Shown here: in pieces, positions 17,342-26,011 of the stretch | Layout of the letters: the number at the start of each line of letters is the position of its first letter | Position numbering within the stretch: the stretch's first letter is position 1 | Assembly (NCBI RefSeq): GCF_051781005.1 | Contig: NZ_JBPWOA010000028.1 | Span: 53,475-117,474, forward strand | Direction of reading: 5' to 3' | Source of the DNA: Anabaena sp051781005 | GTDB taxonomy: Bacteria > Cyanobacteriota > Cyanobacteriia > Cyanobacteriales > Nostocaceae | Length of the DNA stretch: 64,000 bases | Program-made: the position numbers and the translations under genes | Notes under the pieces: generated by a model | The model's input: only the letters and a program-made list of their open reading frames with translations | Told to the model about the DNA's origin: nothing | Databases searched by the model: none

Positions 17342-18526
17342 TTATTCCCCCAACTTCTCAAACAAATCTGCCAACACCACATTAGAAAACAAAAACCCAT
17401 TAGGATCAATTAAACGCAATCTTTCCCCCACAACTTCCACCCAACCCTTCGCAAAATAAGGTTGCAAACACTGTTGAATTTCCTCTACTTTTCCTTCTCC
17501 AAACTTCTCCACCAACACCGTTAAATTCAAACCTTCTGCTAAACGCAACCCCAACATTAAAGTTTCTAACAATTCTTCCGCTGGTGGGGTGACTTCACAA
17601 TCAATCACAGCGCCATTTTCCAACCATTCATAATATTCTTTAGTTTTTCGGGGACGCGTAAAGCGTTTACCTTGCACATAACTAGCTGCACCCATGCCAA
17701 AAGCATAATAAGGACGATTTTGCCAATAAACCCGATTATGTTTACATTGATGTCCTCTTTTGGCATAGTTGGAAATTTCATAATGTTCATAACCTGCATT
17801 GGTTAAGACTTTTTGCGCCTGTTGGTACATTTGAACAGTGGTTTCATCTGTCGGTAGGGGATTATCTCCCGGTTTGTAATAACGCCCAAAAGCTGTCCCT
17901 GGTTCAATGGTTAAATCATAAATAGAGATATGGGTGGGGGCAATTTCTACTGCTTTAGTAAGGGAATCTTGCCATTGAACCAAAGACTGATGTGGCAACC
18001 CGGAAATTAGGTCTAAGCTAAATTCGGGTATCTCGACTTGGTGGATTAACTCTATAGCTGCAAAGATATCTTTAACTGAGTGCGATCGCCCAGCAATTTT
18101 TAACAACTCTGCCTGAAACGCTTGTACACCCAAACTTACCCGGTTCACACCTGCACTGCAATAACCCGCAATATGTGCCAAATCAAATGTACCGGGGTCC
18201 ATTTCCATAGAAATTTCTACCCCAGCCACAATCCCAAAACGCCCCTCTAACGCTGTTAATATACATTGCAACTGTTCTGTCGATAACAGCGAAGGCGTAC
18301 CACCACCAAAAAAAATCGTCTCTAGGGGTTGACTAAAGACTGGTGAAATGCTGATTTCGTGACAAACTGCCTCAACATAATGGGCAATAGTACCAGAATT
18401 TTCTCCCCGCGAGCTATCGCCCACCACAAACACCGGGAAATCACAATAAAAACACCGTCGCCGACAAAAGGGAATATGCACGTAAGCCGCACTGGGAAAT
18501 TGAACAGCAATATCTTTTAGGCTCAT
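17342..18526 (-). CDS. hemW: HemW-type radical SAM protein
   Basis: A 394-residue protein of the HemN/HemW family. The cluster-binding motif CRRRCFYCDF has three Cys and then Phe, where true HemN has a fourth Cys, which points to HemW, the heme-binding or heme-delivery paralogue. The SAM-binding GGG motif (FFGGGTPSLL) follows. The family's C-terminal HemN domain is present (ELLETLMLGLRLAEGLNL). The start is placed at the ATG at 18526 rather than the TTG at 18535. It may be misannotated as coproporphyrinogen oxidase. Confidence 0.88.
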   Translation of the reverse strand: MSLKDIAVQFPSAAYVHIPFCRRRCFYCDFPVFVVGDSSRGENSGTIAHYVEAVCHEISISPVFSQPLETIFFGGGTPSLLSTEQLQCILTALEGRFGIVAGVEISMEMDPGTFDLAHIAGYCSAGVNRVSLGVQAFQAELLKIAGRSHSVKDIFAAIELIHQVEIPEFSLDLISGLPHQSLVQWQDSLTKAVEIAPTHISIYDLTIEPGTAFGRYYKPGDNPLPTDETTVQMYQQAQKVLTNAGYEHYEISNYAKRGHQCKHNRVYWQNRPYYAFGMGAASYVQGKRFTRPRKTKEYYEWLENGAVIDCEVTPPAEELLETLMLGLRLAEGLNLTVLVEKFGEGKVEEIQQCLQPYFAKGWVEVVGERLRLIDPNGFLFSNVVLADLFEKLGE

Positions 18527-18784
18527 TATGATCAAAAATTAAATTAATTTCATGGACAAATACAAATCATGAAAATGAGTAGTTTGTTTACAACTTGTTA
18601 TCTTTTTACAACAAAAATAAGAATAGTTATGCAGCGAAAACTCTTTAGTTATAATGTTTGCATATATTGTATTAACTGCCGAAACCCCTAGCTTAAGTCC
18701 ATATTTCTCAATCAATCTCACCGTTGATCTAAAAAATACCTGACTCTACTGGGTAAATCACAGTTGTAGGAAAAAACCACAATC

Positions 18785-19861
18785 ATGCTTGATTTCATTA
18801 TCATTATCTCATTTATTCTGGCTGCATCGGGAATAGGTTACTACAGCACCGAACTACTTCCCCCTGGAACCCTCAACGGAGTCACAAACCTAGACGCATT
18901 GCGCTTAGTTGTTGCTGTCTTTGCTGCAATTCTCGGTGGTGCAATTGGGCTGAGTTTCCAAACGGCATATCGTCGCTTAGAAGCGCAAGTCCGCGAAATG
19001 CCCCTAGAAGTCATCTTAACCCGTGCCATTGGCTTAGTAATTGGGCTATTACTCGCCAATTTAATGTTAGCCCCGCTATTTTTACTACCCATTCCCGCAG
19101 ATTTTGGATTTATTAAACCTCTCGTGGCAGTTGTCGGCAGCATCATACTTTCCGTCACTGGCATGAATTTGGCAGATACTCACGGACGGGGTTTATTACG
19201 GTTAATTAATCCCAACACCGTAGAAACCTTAGTGGTAGAAGGAACCCTGAAACCAGCTAATACCAAAGTCTTAGATACTAGTTGCATTATTGATGGTCGC
19301 ATTGAAACCCTACTAGAAACAGGATTTTTGGAAGGAGTTATACTTGTACCGCAATTTGTTTTACAAGAATTACAACAAGTTGCTGATGCCAGCAAAGATC
19401 AAAAGCGGGTGCGGGGAAGACGGGGACTAGAAATACTCAACCGCATTAAAGAAACTTACCCAGAACGCATTCTCATCAACCCAGCAGACTACGAAGACAT
19501 TGCCACAGTTGATGCTAAATTGGTAAAATTTGCCCAAGAAATCAACGGTACGCTATTAACTAATGACTACAATTTATCTAAAGTTGCTAGTGTGCAGAAA
19601 GTCCCAGTTTTAAATGTCAATGATTTAGTAAATGCAGTTCGTCCTTCTTATTTACCCGGAGATAATCTAGATTTGAAAATTCTCAAAGAAGGTAAAGAAC
19701 CAACTCAAGGTGTCGGCTATTTAGACGACGGAACAATGGTAGTCGTTGAAGAAGGCCGCAGTTATGTTGGTGGTGAATTACGGGTAGTTGTCACCAGTGC
19801 CTTACAAACCTCCGCTGGGAGGATGATTTTTGCCAAACCTCAAGCTTCCGCATTAGCGTGA
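18785..19861 (+). CDS. Membrane-anchored PIN/TRAM-domain protein (YacL-like)
   Basis: A 358-residue protein with about four N-terminal membrane helices (residues 1-130). A PIN nuclease domain follows (about 155-275; acidic residues in LDTSCIIDGRI, ELQQVAD and LLTNDYNL). The C-terminal TRAM RNA-binding domain begins near 285 (EGKEPTQGVGYLDDGTMVVV). This is the YacL architecture, widespread in cyanobacteria and Gram-positives. The family is probably an RNA-acting nuclease at the membrane; its substrate is not established from this sequence. A terminator follows the stop. Confidence 0.9.
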   Translation: MLDFIIIISFILAASGIGYYSTELLPPGTLNGVTNLDALRLVVAVFAAILGGAIGLSFQTAYRRLEAQVREMPLEVILTRAIGLVIGLLLANLMLAPLFLLPIPADFGFIKPLVAVVGSIILSVTGMNLADTHGRGLLRLINPNTVETLVVEGTLKPANTKVLDTSCIIDGRIETLLETGFLEGVILVPQFVLQELQQVADASKDQKRVRGRRGLEILNRIKETYPERILINPADYEDIATVDAKLVKFAQEINGTLLTNDYNLSKVASVQKVPVLNVNDLVNAVRPSYLPGDNLDLKILKEGKEPTQGVGYLDDGTMVVVEEGRSYVGGELRVVVTSALQTSAGRMIFAKPQASALA

Positions 19862-19891
19862 GGGAAATGTGCGGAAAACAGAATTAATCCT

Positions 19892-19927
19892 AAAAATCGG
19901 TGCAGTTTCCTACACCGATTTTTATTT
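19892..19927 (+). terminator. Rho-independent terminator after PIN/TRAM gene
   Basis: A perfect 11-bp stem AAAAATCGGTG (19892-19902) and CACCGATTTTT (19913-19923) with a 10-nt loop leads into a T-rich tail. It lies 30 bp behind the stop codon. Confidence 0.8.
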
Positions 19928-19936
19928 GGAAATCCC

Positions 19937-20035
19937 TTATACAAATTTTATATGAGGCTGCACAGAATCCTGAAATTCATCTTTATTTGCGGTCAACTAT
20001 TCTTGATATTTTATTCTATACAGCTTCATATTATA
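19937..20035. mobile_element. MITE-like element, family C, copy 1
   Basis: The left end TACAAATTTTATATGAGGC and right end CAGCTTCATATTATA are inverted repeats. The interior contains CTTTATTTGCGGTCAACTAT, the reverse complement of the interior of the copies at 32889 and 45071. It abuts a family H element. Confidence 0.7.
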
Positions 20036-20151
20036 GCGTTTCCCACTAAGTATGATATACAAAATTACCCCTCCCCAACCCTCCCCTTACCAAGGGGAGG
20101 GTGCGCGATAGCGCGGGTGGGGTGCATTTCATGAGCTTGGGAATTGCTATA
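20032..20151. mobile_element. MITE-like element, family H
   Basis: Ends TATAGCGTTTCCCA and TGGGAATTGCTATA form terminal inverted repeats of 14 bp with two mismatches. The interior is a C/T-rich to G-rich palindrome (CTCCCCTTACC / GGGGAGGG, then GCGATAGCGC). It has no coding capacity. Confidence 0.6.
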
Positions 20152-20159
20152 ATTTATTA

Positions 20160-20543
20160 TTAAGTCTCGTAAATTTCTAAGGGTAAATTATCTGGGTCTT
20201 GAAAAAATGTAAATCTCTTGCCTGTAATTTCATCAACTCTAATATTTTCAACTTCGATATTGTGAGATTTTAAATAACTCACACTTTCCTCAATATCCTC
20301 AACAGTAAAAGCTAAATGTCTTAAACCACAAGCTTCAGGATTGCTAACTCTTTGGGGAGGATGGGGAAAAGAGAATAATTCAATTTGGATATTTCCTATT
20401 TTTAAATCTAATTTATAAGAATTCCTTTCGCTGCGAAAAGTTTCTTGAATAATCTCAAAACCTAAAACTTCAACATAAAATCGTTTTGAGTTTTGATAAT
20501 CAGCACAAATAATAGCAACATGATGAACACCTAAAATTTTCAT
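20160..20543 (-). CDS. VOC/glyoxalase-family protein
   Basis: A 127-residue single-unit vicinal-oxygen-chelate protein. It starts KILGVHHVAIICADYQNSKRFY and ends with FFQDPDNLPLEIYE. Likely metal ligands are His in VHHVAI, Glu in IQIELF, His in GLRHLAF and Glu in LPLEIYE. This matches YaeR/GloA2-like proteins rather than canonical two-unit glyoxalase I. The substrate is unknown. The gene stands alone between two element-rich gaps. Confidence 0.85.
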   Translation of the reverse strand: MKILGVHHVAIICADYQNSKRFYVEVLGFEIIQETFRSERNSYKLDLKIGNIQIELFSFPHPPQRVSNPEACGLRHLAFTVEDIEESVSYLKSHNIEVENIRVDEITGKRFTFFQDPDNLPLEIYET

Positions 20544-20654
20544 ACAAGTATATTAGATATAGAACTCTGGTTTGATTCGTGAAAATATCTGTAGAGTTTT
20601 TAGCTAAGTGCAAACCATACAGCATAACGCACCAAACCTTTGATTATGGTGCGT

Positions 20655-20760
20655 TATAGCGTTTCTCGGTTGAGTAAGACACAAGAACCCCACCCCCAAC
20701 CCCCTCCCCGCAAGCGATGAGAGGGCTATGATGTATTTCATTCAAATGCATACCGCTATA
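20655..20760. mobile_element. MITE-like element, family B, copy 2
   Basis: An uninterrupted 106-bp copy. It starts TATAGCGTTTCTCGGTTGAG, has the C-rich tract and GCAAGCGATGAG block, and ends ATGCATACCGCTATA. The ends are inverted repeats of about 8 bp. Confidence 0.85.
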
Positions 20761-20804
20761 GCGATTTTATCGAAATCTTGATTTAGCGACAAAATCCAAA
20801 AGTT

Positions 20805-21308
20805 CTAGGGACAAAATAAAGTTTCCCGTGTATCCCTACCTGTCACAGGATTAGTACCTTTAGCCAGTTTGCACAATTTTTTTTGCTCATCTCCGCGTAG
20901 CAGTGCATCAGTAAAATCCGCTCCGTCAACAATAGCACCATCAAATTTGGCACTAGCTGCAAATGCTCCTTCTAAAACTGCATTGGTTAAATTGGCTCTA
21001 ATTAGACGAGCCGAATCCAAGGTAGCATTAGTTAAATCAGCCCCCTCCAAGTTAGCCGATTCTAGATTGGCTGCAAAGAAGCTCACACCACGCAAGTTCG
21101 CATGACTGAAATTACTCTGACGCAGATTAGCTTTGGTAAAACTGGAGTCTGTTAAATCACGTCCAGAAAAATCAGCTTCAATCAAGATTTCTTTGTTGTA
21201 TTCGAGTCCCAACGCCGTTGGTGCTAAACCTATTAATGCTGTCATAGGAATGATTGCCCAAAGCGATAAACTGAGTATGAGTGACAAAATCCGATACTTA
21301 GTATTCAT
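20805..21308 (-). CDS. Exported pentapeptide-repeat protein
   Basis: A 167-residue protein with an N-terminal signal peptide (hydrophobic 8-33, ending ...TALG). About sixteen consecutive A(D/N)LXX-type pentapeptides follow (about residues 44-138) and would fold as a right-handed quadrilateral beta-helix. The C-terminal tail has two Cys residues (KLCKLA ... LFCP) that may form a disulfide, as in lumenal or periplasmic cyanobacterial pentapeptide proteins. Its biochemical role is unknown. The start is 15 bp from the divergent YraN-family start, so the two share a promoter region. Confidence 0.88.
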   Translation of the reverse strand: MNTKYRILSLILSLSLWAIIPMTALIGLAPTALGLEYNKEILIEADFSGRDLTDSSFTKANLRQSNFSHANLRGVSFFAANLESANLEGADLTNATLDSARLIRANLTNAVLEGAFAASAKFDGAIVDGADFTDALLRGDEQKKLCKLAKGTNPVTGRDTRETLFCP

Positions 21309-21323
21309 GATATTTTTAATTTA

Positions 21324-21827
21324 ATGCCTAAACATCCACCATCTAATTATCTAGATATCGGTGACTTAGGAGAAGACCTAGTAGCCCAATGGTTACAATC
21401 TACAGGTTGGGAGATTCTGCACCGTCGCTTTTCTTGTCGCTGGGGAGAAATTGATATTATTGCCCAGTATCACGATCAAAAAGTAACAGCAACCCAGAAA
21501 AATGGCAATCGACAGGAGATAATACTAGCCTTTGTGGAAGTGAAAACCCGGAGTGCAGGCAATTGGGATGCAGGAGGCAGAATTGCCATTACCCAACAAA
21601 AGCAAGCAAAACTCTGTAGCACGGCACAAATATTTTTATCTCAGTATCCTGAAAAGGCTGATTGTTATTGTCGTTTTGATGTAGCTCTTGTTTATTGTCA
21701 ACGGTTATCAAAAAAGCTTGTTGGGGCTATAGTTACCCCAGAATCCCCAGCTAGTTTATCAATTGCTGGGTATCAGTTAACGCTGCAAGAGTATATTGCC
21801 GCAGCTTTTGATAGTGTCAATTTGTAA
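21324..21827 (+). CDS. YraN/UPF0102-family nuclease-like protein
   Basis: A 167-residue protein with the UPF0102 signature: GDLGEDLVAQWL near the N-terminus, then RRFSCRWGEIDIIAQY and the AFVEVKTRS motif. These are the D/E-x-K elements of a restriction-endonuclease-like fold similar to Holliday-junction resolvases. An insertion between the two core strands (TATQKNGNRQE) makes it longer than the usual 120 or so residues. The biological role of the family is poorly known. Confidence 0.88.
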   Translation: MPKHPPSNYLDIGDLGEDLVAQWLQSTGWEILHRRFSCRWGEIDIIAQYHDQKVTATQKNGNRQEIILAFVEVKTRSAGNWDAGGRIAITQQKQAKLCSTAQIFLSQYPEKADCYCRFDVALVYCQRLSKKLVGAIVTPESPASLSIAGYQLTLQEYIAAAFDSVNL

Positions 21828-21854
21828 TTAAAAATAGATCAAGTTTGCTAACTT

Positions 21855-22322
21855 TTAAGCCAGTGTTTCTGGGCAATAGCCCAAACCTCGAACAAATTGT
21901 TGGCGGAATGCTTCGATTTCTTCTTTTTCCGAGCTACCATGAGATACAATTGCTACTTGGTAACGGCGCATTACGTCCACAGGATATTGTCCTGCTTCCA
22001 AGCTCCAAAGTGCCATTTGCACTCTCATGGGTGGTTCGTAACTAATTCCTAATTCATTGAAAAAAGCCCGCAAATCGCCATCTTCTTGGGATGAAACTGG
22101 TTCTTTAAGTTTGATTCTCACTACCCAACCATCAATTTGATGAATTACGCTGATGAAGGAAACAGGGGTTTGGGGTCTGTTGTGCAGATGTTGAACTATT
22201 CTAAGTGTCAGGCTGGCATTTGCCAGATAGTATAAATATTCCATGATGGTGTTTGGGAGCAAATCCAATCCTACTTCTTTATTTTCGTGAATAAAGTACA
22301 GTTCCCGGTAGGGTAAAAGCAC
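21855..22322 (-). CDS. Conserved protein of unknown function
   Basis: A 155-residue protein with a GTG start at 22322. I do not recognise a domain. It is a mixed alpha/beta soluble protein with no signal peptide, membrane segment or Cys pair. There is an acidic helix around ESSEKEEIEAFRQQF-like positions 130-145 and a hydrophobic strand pair near 65-90. Codon use and base composition match the neighbours, so it is probably real. It converges on the YraN-type gene with 27 bp between stops. Confidence 0.6.
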   Translation of the reverse strand: MLLPYRELYFIHENKEVGLDLLPNTIMEYLYYLANASLTLRIVQHLHNRPQTPVSFISVIHQIDGWVVRIKLKEPVSSQEDGDLRAFFNELGISYEPPMRVQMALWSLEAGQYPVDVMRRYQVAIVSHGSSEKEEIEAFRQQFVRGLGYCPETLA

Positions 22323-22375
22323 CCGTTTTTATATGGGGAGATTTACCCAATTTTGATCCTGATGCCAAGTGCTTA

Positions 22376-22503
22376 GGGACTTCCAAATAAAAAAATGTTC
22401 AATTAATTTTTGTGGGGTAGTCCGAAAAGCCTGCCCTTAAACCCGGACGGACGGGCTAGAAGCCCATCCCACAAGATTGGATAATTTATTTCTTGGAAGT
22501 CTA
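22376..22503. mobile_element. MITE-like element, family A, copy 2
   Basis: Ends GGGACTTCCAAATAAAAAAA and TTATTTCTTGGAAGTCTA; the last two bases are mutated from the family's CC. Direct repeat TTA flanks it (22373-22375 and 22504-22506). The interior carries a GGGTAG/CCCATCCCACAAGATT palindrome. It lies upstream of queA. Confidence 0.8.
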
Positions 22504-22579
22504 TTAGGGACTGGGGACTAGAAATTTTATCTTTCTCCTGTACCCTGCCTTCAATACCCAATACTTATTAATCTAATAC

Positions 22580-23806
22580 ATGGAGCCACAAATCTCACAA
22601 GCTAATTTACAGGAAACGTCTAGCCTAGAAACACTAGATTTGAGTTTAGACCGTTCTTTATCTGGCTATGACTATGAACTCCCAACGGAACTGATTGCCC
22701 AAAATCCGGCTGTTCCCAGAGATAGTTCACGTTTATTGGTGGTTAATTCTCCCAATGCAGGCCAGGAAATGTTAGCCCTAAATCACATTTTCCGGGATTT
22801 GCCTGAACTGCTGCAACCTGGAGATTTGTTGGTGATGAATAATACGAAAGTCATGCCAGCACGTTTGTATGGACGCAAGTCAACGGGGGCAAAGGTGGAA
22901 GTTTTGCTGTTGGAAGAAAGACGGCATAATTGTTGGTTGGCGTTGGTGAAGCCAGGAAGGCACTTTAAAGTTGGAACTCAGATTGTTTTTGATGGGAACA
23001 AATTAGCACGGGCTAAACGCTCCACTACTACTCTAGGCGCAACTATGCCTGCGGGGCTTGACAGTACTCAAGACTCAGCACTCAATACTGGACTCACGGC
23101 TAAGGTTTTGGAGACTGATGCAGCAACTGGAGGACGGTTGTTGCAATTTGATTTACCTGAAAATATTTCTTTGGTGCAAGTTTTAGAGGATTTTGGGGAA
23201 ATACCTCTGCCTCCTTATATTACGACTTCTACGGCTGCGGATGAACAGTATCAAACTGTGTATGCTCAAGAACAAGGTGCGATCGCAGCTCCGACGGCAG
23301 GATTACACTTTACACCAGAACTTTTACAAAAATTGCGCGATCGCTCTATCAATCAAGCTTTTGTCACGCTGCACGTTGGTGTGGGGACTTTTCGCCCTGT
23401 GGAAGTCGATGATGTTACCACTCACCAAATGCATGAAGAATGGATTGAAGTCAGCGCTGCTACAGTTGAGCAAATCCGGGCTACTAAAGCCGCTGGGGGG
23501 CGGATTATCGCCGTGGGGACTACGGTTGTCCGTGCTTTAGAAGGTGCGGCTCAATTTGGCGATTTACAGCCTTATGTAGGCAAGGTAAATTTGTTTATCT
23601 ATCCTGGCTTTCAATGGCGGGTTGTAGAGGGTTTAATTACTAATTTTCACCTGCCTCGTTCCAGTTTGTTGATGCTAGTCAGCGCTCTAATTGGGAGAGA
23701 AAGGTTATTGAAAATTTATCAACAAGCGATCGCATCTCAATATCGTTTCTATTCCTTTGGTGATGCCATGCTTATTCTTCCAGAAGGAGTAACGAGTAAC
23801 GAGTAA
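22580..23806 (+). CDS. queA: tRNA ribosyltransferase-isomerase QueA
   Basis: A 408-residue SAM-dependent enzyme that makes epoxyqueuosine in tRNA. Family motifs are clear: DYELPTELIAQNP, NNTKVMPARLYG, the AAPTAGLHFTPELL segment and the C-terminal NFHLPRSSLLMLVSAL. It is about 50 residues longer than E. coli QueA. The excess is an N-terminal leader of about 27 residues and an insert of about 20 residues near residue 150-170 (GLDSTQDSALNTG), whose DNA is reminiscent of heptamer repeats. The C-terminus (EGVTSNE) and stop lie in a heptamer tract. Confidence 0.95.
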   Translation: MEPQISQANLQETSSLETLDLSLDRSLSGYDYELPTELIAQNPAVPRDSSRLLVVNSPNAGQEMLALNHIFRDLPELLQPGDLLVMNNTKVMPARLYGRKSTGAKVEVLLLEERRHNCWLALVKPGRHFKVGTQIVFDGNKLARAKRSTTTLGATMPAGLDSTQDSALNTGLTAKVLETDAATGGRLLQFDLPENISLVQVLEDFGEIPLPPYITTSTAADEQYQTVYAQEQGAIAAPTAGLHFTPELLQKLRDRSINQAFVTLHVGVGTFRPVEVDDVTTHQMHEEWIEVSAATVEQIRATKAAGGRIIAVGTTVVRALEGAAQFGDLQPYVGKVNLFIYPGFQWRVVEGLITNFHLPRSSLLMLVSALIGRERLLKIYQQAIASQYRFYSFGDAMLILPEGVTSNE

Positions 23807-23857
23807 TGAGTACCGAGTACCGAGTAATGAGTAATGGGTAATGGGTAATGGGTAATG
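23787..23857. repeat. Heptamer tandem repeat (STRR) at queA stop
   Basis: About ten degenerate copies of GAGTAAY/GGGTAAT in direct array, starting inside the last codons of queA and running 50 bp past its stop. Heptameric repeats of this kind are characteristic of heterocystous cyanobacteria. Confidence 0.9.
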
Positions 23858-23938
23858 AATTAAATTGTGAATTTTTGATGTAGTTATGGGTACTCTGATT
23901 GTGTCAGGATTTCAATTACAAATATAAGGTTACAAGTT

Positions 23939-25033
23939 ATGGCTAAAAAAAATCTACTTACTGAGTGCTTACACAGTTCATTTCCAGCCGATTTTTACAA
24001 AAGTTCCGCACAGCGATTAGGACTTTTGTTTGCTTCTTCGGCATTTTTGGTGTTGGGTTTACCGACAATTATTGATTTACCAGAAAGCAAGCTGTTGGCG
24101 CAGAATGTGGTTTCTCAGGATTTGGACGCAGCTATTTTGTATCAATTGGGAGTTACTCGCTATCACCGCAAAGACTTTAAAAGTGCTGAATATGCCTTTA
24201 GGCAAGCTTTACAGCGAGATATTAATATTGGTTTAGCACGGAATTATTTAGGTAATATCTTGATGGAGCAAAATCGCCTAGATTTAGCTGTACAAGAATA
24301 TGCGGAAGCAATTAAACTTAATCCCAATTTTGGCGATGCTTATTACAACTTGGGGTTAGCTCTGCAAAAACAAGGACAAAAAGAAGCGGCAGTTAGTGCT
24401 TACCGGCAAGCGTTGGTAGTCAGTCCGACGATGGCAGCAGCCCAGTATAATTTGGGAGTTGTTTTGTATGAACAAGAACAGCGAGAAGAAGCAATAGCGG
24501 CTTATCAACAAGCGATTAATTTAGATGGTAGCAATGCCAATGCTTATTTTAATTTAGCGATCGCACTCCAGCAAGAAGGACAAGTAGAAAATGCGATCGC
24601 AGCCTATCGTCAAACCTTAACGCTAAATCCTGAAAATACCGTAGCTTACAACAATTTAGGCAGTCTCTTCGTAATTCAAAATCAGCCCTTAGAAGCTATT
24701 GCCATTTACCAAAAAGCTATTCGCCAAAATCCCAAAAATGCCTTAGCTTACTATAACTTAGGAGTAACTTTATATAATCAAGGCGATCTCAAGACAGCGA
24801 ATCAAGCATTTAAACGCGCTCGTCAAGAGTATAGCGAACAAGGAAATACTGAGCAAACCGCAAAAATTGACGAAATCACCCAGAAAATTACCGAATATTT
24901 AACACCTAAAAAACCACAAACCACAACCCCCACTCCTAAGAATGATGTAATATTACCCGCACCTGAAGAAATAATGCCCGTCAACTCTACTGTTATGCCT
25001 AACACTGTAGAACAACAGCCAAAAACACCCTAA
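23939..25033 (+). CDS. Exported TPR-repeat protein
   Basis: A 364-residue protein with an N-terminal hydrophobic segment (about residues 24-45, signal or anchor). About six to seven consecutive 34-residue TPR units follow (about 62-300), each with the usual Leu-Gly-Tyr-Ala-Pro pattern, for example AIKLNPNFGDAYYNLGLAL. The Pro/Thr-rich tail (about 310-364) is probably disordered. It is a protein-protein interaction scaffold in the periplasm or at the membrane, partner unknown. Confidence 0.88.
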   Translation: MAKKNLLTECLHSSFPADFYKSSAQRLGLLFASSAFLVLGLPTIIDLPESKLLAQNVVSQDLDAAILYQLGVTRYHRKDFKSAEYAFRQALQRDINIGLARNYLGNILMEQNRLDLAVQEYAEAIKLNPNFGDAYYNLGLALQKQGQKEAAVSAYRQALVVSPTMAAAQYNLGVVLYEQEQREEAIAAYQQAINLDGSNANAYFNLAIALQQEGQVENAIAAYRQTLTLNPENTVAYNNLGSLFVIQNQPLEAIAIYQKAIRQNPKNALAYYNLGVTLYNQGDLKTANQAFKRARQEYSEQGNTEQTAKIDEITQKITEYLTPKKPQTTTPTPKNDVILPAPEEIMPVNSTVMPNTVEQQPKTP

Positions 25034-25087
25034 GTAGGGTTTGCTGTTTGCGTAGCGTGCCGTTAGGCATAAAAGTTGTTGGTGAGG

Positions 25088-25119
25088 ACAGGGAATAGGG
25101 AATAGGCAATAGGGAACAG
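25088..25119. repeat. Heptamer tandem repeat (STRR)
   Basis: About four copies of the heptamer GGGAATA with variants, in the gap between the TPR gene and the convergent ktrA gene. A related array lies at 25913-25942, on the other side of ktrA. Confidence 0.85.
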
Positions 25120-25200
25120 TTTCAGCTATCTGATAGCCTGCGTGGCGTAGCCATACATCCTCAAGGAGAATATTTATCTTTCTGCTTCCTGTTCCCTGTT

Positions 25201-25896
25201 TCAAATTGGCAAGCGATTAATATCCTTGTTACAGCCAATAACTACCATTGCTGTACCGCGTTCTAAACGCCTAGTAGGGTCAGGATTAATCTTAAATTTA
25301 CCATCCTGACTCACTGCCAACAAATTCAAACCATAACGATTACGAAGTTGGATTTCAGCAACAGTTTTACCGTGAAATTCATCAGGGACAATCAACTCAA
25401 CAATGCTGTGATCTGGGTCGAGGTCAAATCGATCTAGAATTGATGGTTTAGTGAGTGTTCTAGCTAAAGCACAACCAGCTTCAAACTCTGGAAAAACAAC
25501 ATGATCTGCTCCCACTCTTTTTAATAACTTGCGGTGAACTTCACTAGAAGCTTTAGCAACTACATGAGGTACACCAGCTTCTTTGACATTGAGAGTGGTG
25601 ATAATACTCTCTTGAATATAGTTACCAATTGCTACAATTACTGTATCAAATTCAAAAATACCAGCTTCTTTAAGTGCCGCAGGTTCAGTTGAATCTAGTT
25701 GCACAGCATGGCTAACAATTTCATCAGTTAATGCTTCTGAAACTAGCTTTTCATCAACATCAGTAGCCAAAACTTGATAACCTAAATTATGCAGTGTAGA
25801 ACAAACAGAACGACCAAAGCGACCTAAACCAATTACAGCAAATTGGTTGTTGTCTTGGCGTAAACTGCGAAAAAACTTTAATGATGAAAGATTCAT
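25201..25896 (-). CDS. ktrA: Ktr/Trk potassium uptake regulatory subunit (RCK)
   Basis: A 231-residue cytoplasmic regulator of potassium uptake. The RCK-N Rossmann motif is FAVIGLGRFGRSVCSTL with the acidic strand end at VLATDVDEKL. An RCK-C domain fills the last 80 residues. The start is placed at the ATG at 25896 (MNLSSLKFF). A longer open frame to 26004 would add 36 residues encoded partly by a heptamer repeat (FPIPYSL), which is not credible as protein. It lies downstream of the KtrB-like channel gene and is probably co-transcribed. Confidence 0.92.
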   Translation of the reverse strand: MNLSSLKFFRSLRQDNNQFAVIGLGRFGRSVCSTLHNLGYQVLATDVDEKLVSEALTDEIVSHAVQLDSTEPAALKEAGIFEFDTVIVAIGNYIQESIITTLNVKEAGVPHVVAKASSEVHRKLLKRVGADHVVFPEFEAGCALARTLTKPSILDRFDLDPDHSIVELIVPDEFHGKTVAEIQLRNRYGLNLLAVSQDGKFKINPDPTRRLERGTAMVVIGCNKDINRLPI

Positions 25897-25912
25897 GATT
25901 TTGTCAGTTTTT

Positions 25913-25942
25913 AGGGAATAGGGAATAGGGAATAGGGAACAG
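25913..25942. repeat. Heptamer tandem repeat (STRR) between ktrB and ktrA
   Basis: Four copies of AGGGAAT in direct array just upstream of the ktrA start codon. It creates a false N-terminal extension of the ktrA frame. Confidence 0.9.
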
Positions 25943-26011
25943 GAAAGATAAGAGGTAGAAGTTTTCCTAATCACCGTTCGGCTGACGCTCACGGCGGAAG
26001 CCAATTACCTA

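Noticed and set aside
19952..20134. 60-codon plus-strand frame
   Set aside because: Lies wholly in family C and H elements.
25897..26004. Longer N-terminus for the RCK subunit
   Set aside because: The extra 36 residues are coded by a heptamer repeat; the family starts at the ATG at 25896.
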